From the NCBI GenBank assembly GCA_940337035.1, contig OW679197.1, positions 41,546,466-41,610,465 on the forward strand: a DNA stretch of 64,000 nt. The letters are read 5' to 3'. The translations under genes and the position numbers were made by a program. Shown in pieces: positions 10,262-20,373 of this stretch; the stretch's first letter is position 1; every line of letters begins with the position of its first letter. The DNA is from Agriotes lineatus (lineage: Eukaryota > Arthropoda > Insecta > Coleoptera > Elateridae). The notes under the pieces were generated by a model. The model was not told where the DNA came from. It made no database searches and saw nothing but the letters and a program-made list of their open reading frames with translations.

Positions 10262-13200
10262 AGTACAAAAGTACTTACCCTTATCAGAAAAGATCTAACA
10301 AATGTGACACCAAACCTTACATAAGATAGTTCAGATAATTATCTTCTCAAGAGGCGTTATACTAAAAAAATTTACAGAACAGTTTAGAAACATTAGACAC
10401 CTCATATATATCTTTTGAAACTAATTATTGATTAGCTAGGGATCTAATTATTTTTTACATTACGAGTATCTAACACTCCTGTTTTTTATTGTATATCTTA
10501 GTAGTAGCTACATAAGTGTATGATCTCTGCAACGAAGCTGTAACGTGCAGTAGAATAATTTTTACTAGTTACTGATGGGTAAAGATAAGCTTGCCATAAA
10601 GATATCGAGAAATAGATGGTTGCAGGAGTTTGCTGATAAAAATAGAATAATGATGGTTTACAATGTTTTTAAACGTAGCTTTTTAAACCCAATATAAAAA
10701 TTAGAAACTGTTAGGTTAATTTATATTCTCAACGCTGCTCGCGGAAATTGGGCTAAGCCGGCCATCCCAGATAGTTCTGTAAATTTTTATTGATGTTGTA
10801 GGTTTTAAAAGCATGACACCAGCTTGTCGCAGGAATTTACGGCCTCGATGACAGACCTCTAACTTAGCAAAATAGACTTCACTGCGAAAGAAGGTGTACA
10901 GTCCGCAGAATTTGTATTGTCGAAATCTCCCTTGTGTGGGCAGAAATTATATAGCTATATTTGTATGCAGTTAATTTTGGAGTATTTAATTATTAGAACG
11001 ACAAGCAAAAGCAATTGCTTGAGGAGGATAGTAATTTTTGCAATGAAGTAGAGCCCCAAACGCCAATGAAGGAGCTATATTTTGTGCGAAATCGGCGAAA
11101 CACTACCTGGGTTGAATGCAGGACGTCTTGTCTTAACTACAAGAACTACCCTTACTGCGTGCGGCGTTGTTTACAGATCTTGGAGGGGGTATTAAACTAG
11201 CGGTTGTTGTTGGCAACGGCAGCGTTACTACATGGACAGGGTTGATACCAAGTTGTCTTGAAAAGCGGACGCGGGCAAACGAATATCTATAAACTACGAT
11301 TCGAAGGTGAACTGGCTTGACAACTTGCTACAACATTCACCCTCTATTATTCGTGATTTATTAGAAAGCCACTAGGATTTATCCGGCGTTTTAACCGCGG
11401 TTGAAGAAAATACTAGAAGGGAAGGGCTCCCAATTTTTACGCTATTTACCCCGTCACAATTGCAGAGAACCTATTCTATCAAAACGCAGGGAGTCAATCA
11501 TCTCAATCAAATTAATTTTCAAGTACTGAGAAACAACGGCTTCGCCAGAGGCGCCTCTACCCACGGGACACAAGTTCACCCGTCAACACGATGGGATCAC
11601 GTGTGGACACCACTCGATTACCGATCGAAAGACGAAATTTCCAATTGAGAAGATTCATTTCTACTCTACATATATGGGTGGGGGGGGGGGGATTCCAGCG
11701 GCGCTGTTTAGAGTTGCGTCATTCATCTAAACCTTCAGAATCAAATGGACAGGATCAGAACTAAACGAGATCTAACGTTCATAAGAGGAGTTAAGAATAT
11801 TAATTAACCTAACAGATTGTTAACTTTTCCCTTACTATTTGGTCCGCCTTCTAAATTTTACTTCAAAAATCATACGCTATAAAATTGTGCTTGGGTACCC
11901 GTCACTAGCTTCAGTGAAGACGACGTGTATTCTTTAGTGATGGAAAGTCCTAATTATCTGGGCTCCAACAAGTTTTATTACTCCCAAGTACATACACTTA
12001 TATAGGTGATAGAAAACTTATAAACTTTTCTATATATATATAATTTAATGAAAAAAGCAATTCTTTATATAGATTTATTAATACTTCTTGTTTTGGTTAG
12101 TATTGTTGCATCAAAGGGATTGTCAGCTTCAATCTTCAATCTAATCATATTTCAAATTATCAAAAGGGGCACTCCATTTAAGATTACGTCAATTAACTTT
12201 TTAACTACTTTGTCTGACTCTAATAACTAACACACAGTTATTTATTAGCTAGTTTACAATTATGAGGTTACAAGCTGTTCTTACTCTTGAAAATATGCGA
12301 AATATCACGGTTTTAACTTTAATTCACTTACCTATATTTGTTACGCTTGCGGAATTAAAGACTAGTCTCTCAGAAGCTTAACCAGCATGTATCACTGACC
12401 AAAAGGATGATCTGTTCTCCTAGAAGCTTACTCTGATAGCCGCTAAAGGTCAGCTGTCAGCTTACCGCAATCAATCGCACGACTCTTTCTCCATAGTGAA
12501 GTCCTTTGGAAGATATTTTCAAACTAATACGATTACGTCGCTCCGAACTTGTCGCTATAATTTCCAATAACGAAAATAGAATCAGATAGTTCCAAAACAA
12601 TTATACATACCCTGTAATAACAGGCAAAAACTATGCAACGATTTCCGTGGTTCCTTAATCAGTCAAAATGACTTTGAACTAATTCCTTTGGAAAATTGTA
12701 CCCCTCTTAAAATCTGCCTCAAGCTCGCTTCGTTAGTATCAACATACCATTAACGAAGAACAAGAAATCCCAGGTTCACCACATTTTTACCACGAAACCC
12801 TTAATTCACAGCTATGTTTTTCTCATGTCACCGGTTCGATAACAAAAACCCGTTATTATTTTCTTACCCTCTTTTCTTTTTTAAAAACCCGTGCAACTAA
12901 AATATTAATTTTTATACTCTTCGACTGCGTTTTCCGAATTGATCGTCTAGTCATTGCCATATATAAAGTAAACTAATAACGCTAATACAATAGGATTTTA
13001 ACACGTAACAAGATCGTCTTTGGTAGATTCTCATAATTACTAGAATTGTAACTAAGTGACAGAATTTATTTGATTTCAAATTCTTCATAATTAGATTTCA
13101 GGGTGGCATCTGTAATACAATAATGCTTTCTTGTGTTAAATTATATAATATTTTTTGCCCTTTTCACAGTCTTTGGAAAATTTAATCTTCGAATGGTTTT

Positions 13201-13372
13201 TCTCGATTTACATTACCGTTTTGGAACTGCCTATTTCTGCTATAATTGTCACTCAACATATTAGTTGTATTCAAGACAGATTACATTGAATCCCATTAAG
13301 AGGCCATCGACGGTCAGTATTATAAGTTTTGTAAAAGCAGCTCGCTTTTTGTTAATTAATTATATGTATAAT
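10262..13372. other. About 3.1 kb with no recognised gene
   Basis: Short open frames at 11015-11200 and 11460-11648 are somewhat GC-richer than their flanks, but I recognise no domain, and each is closed by stops. A poly-G run (GGGTGGGGGGGGGG) lies near 11677-11690 and is a likely sequencing or replication slippage spot. Nothing else stands out. Confidence 0.45.
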
Positions 13373-13928
13373 AGTCCACTGCATTTAGACCGAAATACGG
13401 AATAATTCATATCGAAGCAAATAAGGTGTTTTCAGTTGTGTTTCGGTGTCCTGAATAGAAGTAGCAAAAGTCCCGAGGATGGGGTTGTACGCTTAAAATT
13501 TGGCAATGTTGTAATGGGCTGAAATTGGGCTCAAAAATAATTTTTTGCGAATATCTCGGTATCTATCGACTCTACGATAAAAATACATCAGAGCGAAAAT
13601 AAAGGTAAGACAATTGTCTAAAAAAAGATACCAGGTCATTTTTTCGTAGAGACGATCGTTTTTGTCAAAAAATCGACTGAAAGGTCATACTCCAAGAAAA
13701 TATTTCATTTGTAGCCATTTTATCACACGGACGCGTAAAATGTTTGAAAAAAATCCATTATTCTATTACAAGTACCGTGAGATCATTTAAAAACGGGACA
13801 GAGAGTGACGTGGAATTTCTGTTTTAGATTCAAACTTTTGTTAACAGCCATTCGAAGATGTTAAAGCATCGAACTTTATCGAAGAAGTAAAATGGTTATT
13901 TGTTGAAAAAATTGCTGAAATAAAAAAC
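13373..13928 (+). repeat. Left ~556-bp terminal inverted repeat of the host element
   Basis: The reverse complement of this segment reappears, in pieces, at 21431-24266. Landmarks include CCACTGCATTTA at the outer end, a CATATCGAAGCAAATAAGGTG stretch, GTTTCGGTGTCC, ATAAAAATACATCAGAGCG, and ACGGGACAGAGAGTG followed by AAAAATTGCTGAAATAAAAA at the inner end. This arm is uninterrupted, so it serves as the empty-site reference for two insertions in the right arm. It has ~55 bp near 13470-13525 that the right arm lacks. Confidence 0.8.
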
Positions 13929-14038
13929 CGAGGGCCCGCTCCACAACTGTGAGTGCAATAGTTCGAAATGATTACCATCACAAAAGAATTCTTACGAGCG
14001 GAAAGAATGGGAAAATGGGAAACATATTTAGTTAGTGT
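13929..14038 (+). pseudogene. 5' piece of the host-element ORF, interrupted by the LTR retrotransposon
   Basis: The frame that reads AERMGKWETYLVSV just before 14038 continues in the same frame at 21109 once the retrotransposon and one copy of its GTGT duplication are removed. From memory the joined segment belongs to an ORF family scattered through insect genomes and of unknown function. Only this short 5' remnant survives on this side of the insertion. Not expressed as an intact protein. Confidence 0.6.
14035..14038 (+). repeat. 4-bp target site duplication, left (GTGT)
   Basis: GTGT abuts the left LTR; GTGT also abuts the right LTR at 21105-21108. A 5-bp reading (AGTGT) is also possible because an A lies at the LTR boundary. 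Either choice restores the same interrupted reading frame. Confidence 0.85.
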
Positions 14039-14769
14039 TATCGCGAGACGCCTAAAGTCGGGGTAACTGGCAATCCTTTTAATTGAAACACACTCGGACA
14101 CGAAGACCAAAGCTACTGAGATTAATAAGAACACTTAAGTAGATACAAATACTTGCATTTATTTTTCTGCCGTTTACAGAAACCTTAAGTTTACGTATTT
14201 ACATCTTCTTATTAACTAACTTAATTCTAAGTCCATTCTGACCAAGAAAGCTCGGTGGGCGTTTACAAAGTTCCCAATAACCTATCAGAGCTGGTCTAAA
14301 TTTTGGACATTTGGCATTACATGCGGACGTGACCGTTCATAATAGTTCTATGAATTTTTACAAGCTTGAGGATTTCCCACAGTGAAATGTGACCTGTTCG
14401 GACCCTTAGTAAATTACCGCTATAAAGATTTAAATTTCTACTAAAAGCATTTGGTCCCAGCTGCAAATAGTTTTTATGATCGAGTTGCAACCGTTGCTTC
14501 TTCTAATCACGTACCGGTCATATACATCACTCAATATTTCGGTTTATGAAGTAAACGCTGCATAAACTTACTCAAATCTTGTTCGTGAGATTGGAATATC
14601 TCCAGCTTCCCAAGCGAAAGGCACGTTTCTGAACATCCGCTTGTTGTAATTTAAATATGACATTTTCCTACGAATTTTACCTTAAAATATTATACAGATG
14701 GCTTACAGCTAACTAAAGTACAGTATATTCCTACATAGTTCATTAAATTAAAGAACGCAGATCGTAACA
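14039..14769 (-). repeat. 3' LTR (731 bp)
   Basis: On the element's strand it begins TGTTACGAT and ends CTCGCGATA. It matches 20374-21104 with six substitutions (near 14277, 14391, 14438, 14513, 14581 and 14760). A candidate polyadenylation signal AATAAA (minus strand, 14158-14163) lies about 120 bases from the LTR's 3' edge. The ends are TG...TA rather than the usual TG...CA. Confidence 0.93.
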
Positions 14770-14782
14770 GTTGCCCCCGGAT
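14770..14782 (-). promoter_or_regulatory. Polypurine tract (plus-strand primer)
   Basis: On the element's strand the bases directly before the 3' LTR are CCGGGGGCAAC, followed by TGTTACG. A G-run immediately upstream of the TG of the 3' LTR is the usual position and composition of the RNase H-resistant primer in Ty3/gypsy elements. Confidence 0.75.
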
Positions 14783-14977
14783 TAAGATAGTCTTTGGGGT
14801 TTAAATCTATCGATTTTTACACCACAAGACGTTCTTCTTTCGCACTTAAGCAATACCAGTCATAAATCTCAGAACTCTATGGTCTCATTATGCTTACCCT
14901 AATTTAACTAACCTACGTGAATTAACATCAGTTATCTGGTGTAATTGTCAGTACTACTTTGGTTCTCGGTGACTTAA

Positions 14978-17900
14978 CTAAACAAAATACCTAGATAAGG
15001 AATCCACGTTTCCGCATTTCTTTCCCGGTTTATAGAGAACAGTGAAATTTAACATTTGTAAAATTAATGACCACCGCAGTAATCTGCCATTCTTATTGCT
15101 CATCTGCCGTAACCAGGTCAAAGGACAGTGATCCGTTTCTACGGTAAAATGGCTCAGAAACAAATAAGGCTTTAATTTTCCGACTGCCCAGACTAAAGCT
15201 GCACATTCGAGTTCACTTGCGCTATAAGCTTGCTCCCTATCTGTGAGTTTTTTGCTCAAATACAGCACCGGATGCTCTTCTTGATTAGCATCTCGTTGCG
15301 ATAAAGTCACCCCCATTCCTCGCTTCGAACAATCGGTTTGTACTATAAATTCACGGGAATAATCTGGAGCTCTCAACACCTTACCGCTCATTAATTCGTC
15401 CTTCAATCTTTGGAAGGCAACTTCTTTCTGATCATCCCATTCTACTCTGGTTTTCGCATTTTTCCGTAATGCGTCTGTAAGTGGACTAGCTATGTCTGCA
15501 TAGTTCGGGACGTAATGATTATAATACCCAGTGATCCCGAGAAATGATCGAATATCCCGTTTGGTTTGGGGACGTTGAAACTCCTGTATGGCCGCTACCT
15601 TTACCTCCGACGGTTGTCTAAATCCCTGACCTATTTTATGTCCCAGATATATCACCTCGGCTTTTCCCCATTCACACTTCTTAGCCTTTATCGTTAGGCC
15701 TGCTTGATGCATTGCCTTGAATACCGCATGTAGATGTTCTAAATGCTCCTCCCAAGTCATCGAATGTACCGCCACATCGTCCAAAAATGGTTCTGCGAAA
15801 TCGTCCATTCCCTCCAATATGGTGTCCATTAGCCGCTGAAACGAAAATGGAGCAGATTGCAGCCCGAACGCTAACGTCACTGGTTCGAAAACTCCACGAT
15901 GCGTTATGAAAGCATATTTACTTGCTCTTTCAGTCATCCCTATTTGCCAGTAGGCTCTTACTACATCAATTAAACTCAGGTATCTGGCCTTGCTGCATTT
16001 TTCCACACATGCTTCTATATTAGGAACAGGATGTTGCTGTGGCACCGTAATAGCATTTAACGCTCTGTAGTCGATCACAGGCCTTGGATCCTTCCCTTCA
16101 GCCTCCACAATCATCATAGGCGATGAATACTCGCTGTTACTGGGCCTAATTACTCCCAATTTTAACATTTTATCGATTTCTTTGTCGATAATCTCGCGTA
16201 CCCTCGGTGAGTGTGAATACGCTCGAGTTCGGATAATTTTTTCCTCCTTGAGAGCAATATCGTGTTCCACTAAGTTGGTTCTTCCGGGTCGATTTGAAAA
16301 TAACCCTGGAAATTCTTGGATTAATTCCTCCAAGCTTTTCATTTGGATTTCCGTGAGTTTTCCTACCCCTTTGGCTTGTTTCAACACTTCCGAAGCACTT
16401 AAGATTTCGGTGTCTTCTATTTCCAGTTCTGGAAGATCGAGTTCTGCTCCTTCTTCCCCAGGTTGTGTGATTACTATCGCAATGACTTCTGCCTTTTCAA
16501 AATAAGGTTTCAACAAATTGACGTGGACAAGAGTTTGTTTACGTTTTCCCGATATTTCTTTAATTATATAACTAGTATCGGAAATTTTCTCCACAATTTC
16601 TTTGGGTCCAGTCCATTGCATCTGCAATTTGTTGGTCCTGGCTTGCTGATATAACATAACCTTCTCGCCAACCTCGTAACATGAAGCCTTCGCCTTCAGA
16701 TCATAATAACCTTTTGATTTGGTTTGCGCTTCCAAAGTCGCCGTTTTCGCGATTTCCTGCATTTGCCTTAGCCTATCGAGTAACTTTAATATGTACACTA
16801 CTACCGGTTCGTTGGTTTCCTTTCCAACCCACAACTCCTTGATCATGTTTAATGGAGATCTAATCTGACGTCCATAAACCAATTCTGCGGGACTAAATCC
16901 GTGTGCCGCGTGCGGTGCACATCTTAAAGCGAAAAGCGCTTGATCGATATATTCATCCCACTCATTTCCGTTTTCGTAACACAACGCTCTTAGGATTCGC
17001 TTGTATACGCCGTGGAATCGTTCTACTGCATTTGATTGCGGATGATATGCTGAACTGTGTATGATTTTTATACCACATCGGTCAAGAAATTCGGTCGTTA
17101 GATTGCTGGTAAATACAGTGCCCAAATCCATCTGGATTTCGGATGGAAATCCTACTCGTGAAAATATATTTAATAACCCCTTTACCACCGATTCAGAATC
17201 TGCTACTTTCAATGGGATCGCGTCAGGAAATTTTGTAGCACTACAAATTAGCGTTAGTAGATATCTGTTTCCCTTCTCGGTTTTCGCTAAAGGTCCTACA
17301 ATATCCACATTTACTCGCTTATACGGTTCGGTGATTACTGGCACTCTACACATTGGAGCTTTTTTTCTATCAGTGGACTTCCCTACGCGCATGCAAACGT
17401 CACAGCACTTGATTTTGTTTTTCACGTCTCGTCCCATCTGATTCCACCAATAATTCTGCTTGATCCTGTCAATGGTTTTGTTACAACCCAAGTGTCCCAT
17501 CCACATGTTATCATGTGCGATATCTAGCAACTTGCTTTGTAATTTTTCTGGCACGATCACTTGCTCAAAGCTCCGACCCAATTTGTCAGTAATTCTCCTG
17601 TGCAGTATTCCATAAGCAATGTAGAATTTTGCTCCATTGTTCTCCTTCTTTGATTCAGCCATCTCAAAATACTCCTTTAATTTTGGGTCTTCTAATTGCA
17701 GCATTCTTAAGGTTGTCGGTGTTAGTTGTGTTATGTCCGAGTAATCGACATCCGATTTAGGTATTGAAAATTGTTCGTCCTTTTCCAGGCTCGGTGATTT
17801 ATACCCAATCTCCTTTTCCGCTTCTTCTCCCTGTTCGTCGGAATCTTTTCCGTCTTCTGAACTCTTTACTTCGGCATTCGTTTCTTTATTTTCATCGTGA

Positions 17901-19471
17901 ACCTTTTCCTTTTCCATTATAGCCTTCGCCTGCGCTCTCGTTAATGCGAGCACTTGTTGAATTACCACATCCTTTTCCTTCGGCAGCATCTCCCACGTTC
18001 TATTCGATAGCAGATACGTATAATCTCGAGGCAAACGATTCGCTACAGCTGCTTCAGTTTCCACCTGAATTTCTGGCAAATTTAATTTTACCTTCGCAAC
18101 TGGTAACGCCACACATTCTTCATTCAGGAGTCCTTGCACATATACATATTTCCCTGTATAATCGGCTCCTTTGATTAAATTTGTGTGCACGATATCATAG
18201 CTGGCTCCGCTATCTCGTAGTAATTTTGCTTCCACTCCATTTACTTTCGCTATTATGGTATAAGGTTCTAGCAGACCTTCCTCGTTCTTGCTCTGGCCTA
18301 TCGTTGCTAAAACGACTTGTGTTTTGAGACATTCCGGTGAACCTTTATAGTGACCTACTGCACCACATCCAAAGCACTTCCCCGGCCTTCGTCTGTCGAA
18401 ACTGCGTTTGTCCAAGTTTTCCTTGACAACACTTTCCGTTTGCACCTGACTTTTCCCTAAGTCATTTTTCAAGTTCGACGTCGTTGGCTTAGTTTCGAAC
18501 TTATTTTTCGATGTTTTGAAGTTTCCATTATATTGCCGTTCCGTACCTGGTCCTCTTTTGGTGACGTATGTGTCTGCATGCTCTGCAGCTTCCTCCATCG
18601 TCTTGGACTTGTTTCGGTCCTCCACCCAAAATTTCATCTCCCCTGGCAACGAACTATAAAATTTCTCCAAGCACATAAGTTGAGTTAGCTTGTCGAAGTT
18701 TCCTTCCGCTTCTTCGCTCTTGATCCATTCCTGGAAATTGGTTTTTAGTTGGTATGCAAATTCCGCATAACTCTGGTCAGTTTTCCGTTTCCCGTACCGA
18801 AATTTCGTTCTAAAAACTTCTGCTGTTAGCTGATATTTCTTGAGCAGACTAGCCCTGACTTTGTCGTAATCTTTGCTGTCCTCTTCTGTTAATCGAGCCA
18901 CGACCTCATTCGCTGTTGGTGACAACACACTCGTCAATCGAATTGGCCACGATTCCTTGGAGAAGTTCAATTGCACACAAACCCGCTCGAAATTTGTTAA
19001 ATACAATCCCATGTCACCGTCATCCTTGAAAGGTTGCAATTGTTTTGTCATATTCAAGGACATATTCCTAATTGCATTGACATCATGTACATTATTTTCA
19101 TTTGCCGTTTGAGCTTGGGCCTGAGCAATTTTCACTTGAGCATCTAATCGAGCTACCTCCAATCTTTCTTCTCGCTCCCTTTCAGCTAATTCTAACCTTT
19201 CTCTCCTTTCAGCTAATTCTAACCTTTCTCTTCGTTCCCTTTCAGCTAATTCTAACCTTTCTCTTCGTTCCCTTTCAGCTAATTCTTCCCACTTGTCCTT
19301 CCGAGGGTTTTCCTCCCAGGCACCTAATTCTACTTTAATGTCCTCTACCGAATGTTGAGCCTTAATCAATTCTTCTATGATCTCTGCCTTTTTCTTTTTC
19401 TCCGGTAATTCCAACAGATTAGCAACGTATTTTAATTCGCTCACCGAAAAAATACTGTATTCGGAAACCAT
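14978..19471 (-). CDS. Fused Gag-Pol polyprotein, order Gag-PR-IN-RT-RH
   Basis: One uninterrupted 1497-residue frame. Residues 5-40 form a SAP-like two-helix segment. Residues 62-115 are a highly charged coiled coil built from repeats of ELAERERRERL. Residues ~145-305 look like a capsid domain. C366, C369, H374 and C381 form a CX2CX4HX6C zinc knuckle. The protease motif DSGA is at 420-423. Integrase follows: zinc-binding H653, H660, C690, C693, then catalytic D723, D782 and E817 (exactly DD35E), and a GPY/F-like module at ~951-992 (WTGP...LKPYF). Only then comes reverse transcriptase (~1060-1280; D1169 and an FLDD box at 1229-1232 in place of the usual YxDD) and RNase H (~1365-1490; D1380, E1420, D1447). 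The start ATG has A at -3 and G at +4. All catalytic residues I can check are present, so the protein may be functional. Plus-strand open frames opposite it are shadows. Confidence 0.95.
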   Translation of the reverse strand: MVSEYSIFSVSELKYVANLLELPEKKKKAEIIEELIKAQHSVEDIKVELGAWEENPRKDKWEELAERERRERLELAERERRERLELAERRERLELAEREREERLEVARLDAQVKIAQAQAQTANENNVHDVNAIRNMSLNMTKQLQPFKDDGDMGLYLTNFERVCVQLNFSKESWPIRLTSVLSPTANEVVARLTEEDSKDYDKVRASLLKKYQLTAEVFRTKFRYGKRKTDQSYAEFAYQLKTNFQEWIKSEEAEGNFDKLTQLMCLEKFYSSLPGEMKFWVEDRNKSKTMEEAAEHADTYVTKRGPGTERQYNGNFKTSKNKFETKPTTSNLKNDLGKSQVQTESVVKENLDKRSFDRRRPGKCFGCGAVGHYKGSPECLKTQVVLATIGQSKNEEGLLEPYTIIAKVNGVEAKLLRDSGASYDIVHTNLIKGADYTGKYVYVQGLLNEECVALPVAKVKLNLPEIQVETEAAVANRLPRDYTYLLSNRTWEMLPKEKDVVIQQVLALTRAQAKAIMEKEKVHDENKETNAEVKSSEDGKDSDEQGEEAEKEIGYKSPSLEKDEQFSIPKSDVDYSDITQLTPTTLRMLQLEDPKLKEYFEMAESKKENNGAKFYIAYGILHRRITDKLGRSFEQVIVPEKLQSKLLDIAHDNMWMGHLGCNKTIDRIKQNYWWNQMGRDVKNKIKCCDVCMRVGKSTDRKKAPMCRVPVITEPYKRVNVDIVGPLAKTEKGNRYLLTLICSATKFPDAIPLKVADSESVVKGLLNIFSRVGFPSEIQMDLGTVFTSNLTTEFLDRCGIKIIHSSAYHPQSNAVERFHGVYKRILRALCYENGNEWDEYIDQALFALRCAPHAAHGFSPAELVYGRQIRSPLNMIKELWVGKETNEPVVVYILKLLDRLRQMQEIAKTATLEAQTKSKGYYDLKAKASCYEVGEKVMLYQQARTNKLQMQWTGPKEIVEKISDTSYIIKEISGKRKQTLVHVNLLKPYFEKAEVIAIVITQPGEEGAELDLPELEIEDTEILSASEVLKQAKGVGKLTEIQMKSLEELIQEFPGLFSNRPGRTNLVEHDIALKEEKIIRTRAYSHSPRVREIIDKEIDKMLKLGVIRPSNSEYSSPMMIVEAEGKDPRPVIDYRALNAITVPQQHPVPNIEACVEKCSKARYLSLIDVVRAYWQIGMTERASKYAFITHRGVFEPVTLAFGLQSAPFSFQRLMDTILEGMDDFAEPFLDDVAVHSMTWEEHLEHLHAVFKAMHQAGLTIKAKKCEWGKAEVIYLGHKIGQGFRQPSEVKVAAIQEFQRPQTKRDIRSFLGITGYYNHYVPNYADIASPLTDALRKNAKTRVEWDDQKEVAFQRLKDELMSGKVLRAPDYSREFIVQTDCSKRGMGVTLSQRDANQEEHPVLYLSKKLTDREQAYSASELECAALVWAVGKLKPYLFLSHFTVETDHCPLTWLRQMSNKNGRLLRWSLILQMLNFTVLYKPGKKCGNVDSLSRYFV
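19165..19290 (-). repeat. In-frame ~30-bp tandem repeat in gag
   Basis: About four ~30-bp units encode the repeated ELAERERRERL coiled-coil motif (residues ~63-107). One unit is shortened by a whole number of codons, so the frame is kept. Copy number is likely to vary between insertions of the element. Confidence 0.85.
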
Positions 19472-20356
19472 TGTTTGTTTTTAAATGAAACACTTGATAA
19501 AAATTTAAATTCTGTAAACCAGGAATTTTGCGTAACTCGTAAATTACCTATCGCTGCTGTAAAAACGTAACTAGTTCACCCCCGTCGAAAATTTACTATT
19601 ACTGACAACTACGAGCAATACCTGATCCTATTATTTCAAAAAAATATATACACAACCTTACTAAATCGCATAATAAGACCATATAATTCCGAAACAAACA
19701 ACAAGTATTACTTACCCACAACTGCAATTTTCTGCTTTCCCCGCTGTGCTGTCGTCTTATTCCCACAGATCTGGACGCGCCGCCTCCCTGTTCTGAAGCC
19801 GCTTTCCTGACTTTTTTTCTGGAGTTTCCGCCGTCACTCACTTCGACACATTTACTGGCTTTTACTGCACTACACTGGTTTTTCTTCGTTGTCAGTTTTA
19901 CCTGACGTTGTTCCCAGAATGCTGCCTCGCCGCCCCTTCGAATGACTGCCCTCCTGTTGTCTGGACACCTCCACGGATTCCTTGCGCCGTTCCCGGATTG
20001 ACTGCTCCCGTTGGACCACGGAATTTCCTGCATTCACTCCTCGACGTTCCTGGATTTTATCTACGCCGCCCCTTCGAATGACTGCCCTCCTGTTGTCTGG
20101 CCGCCTCCACGGATTCCTTGCCGTCACCTCCTCGACGCTCGCTGGTTTTCCAACGTTGCCACTTTTACGTGACGCCGTCCCCCAGTCCTCTACGCCGTTT
20201 CCGGATTGACCGCTTCCGTTGTACCGCCTCAGTTTATTAGATGCTTTTTCCCGTCCTGTTCACGTGCTTCCCCTTGTATATTTCAACGCTTGCACTTGGA
20301 CCGACTTCGAAACAAAAGAAATCTTCTGTCGTGCGATTTAAATAAGTTATAAATTA
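19472..20356 (-). other. Leader of the LTR retrotransposon with internal direct repeats
   Basis: About 880 bp between the primer binding site and the Gag-Pol start. It is GC-richer than the rest and carries a pair of ~57-bp direct repeats (19931-19985 and 20068-20124; both contain CCTTCGAATGACTGCCCTCC) and a second diverged pair (19987-20016 and 20194-20225; CCGGATTGAC). Two overlapping minus-strand open frames (19599-20033, 19870-20127) read through these repeats but show no domain and are probably not genes. The region may hold packaging or translation signals; this is inference. Confidence 0.7.
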
Positions 20357-20372
20357 CACCGCTTGATCACCA
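20357..20372 (-). promoter_or_regulatory. Candidate primer binding site
   Basis: On the element's strand TGGTGATCAAGCGGTG starts one base after the 5' LTR. TGG is the complement of a tRNA 3' CCA. The implied tRNA 3' end is CACCGCTTGATCACCA. I could not match it to a tRNA from memory. Comparing it with the species' tRNA set would identify the primer or show that priming uses something else. Confidence 0.6.
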
Positions 20373-20373
20373 C

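Noticed and set aside
16182..19338. Several plus-strand open frames opposite the Gag-Pol ORF
   Set aside because: They are complementary-strand shadows of a strongly coding frame and show no domains.
19599..20127. Two overlapping minus-strand frames in the retrotransposon leader as an extra gene
   Set aside because: Their length follows from the direct repeats and GC-rich composition; no domain is visible and they are out of frame with each other.
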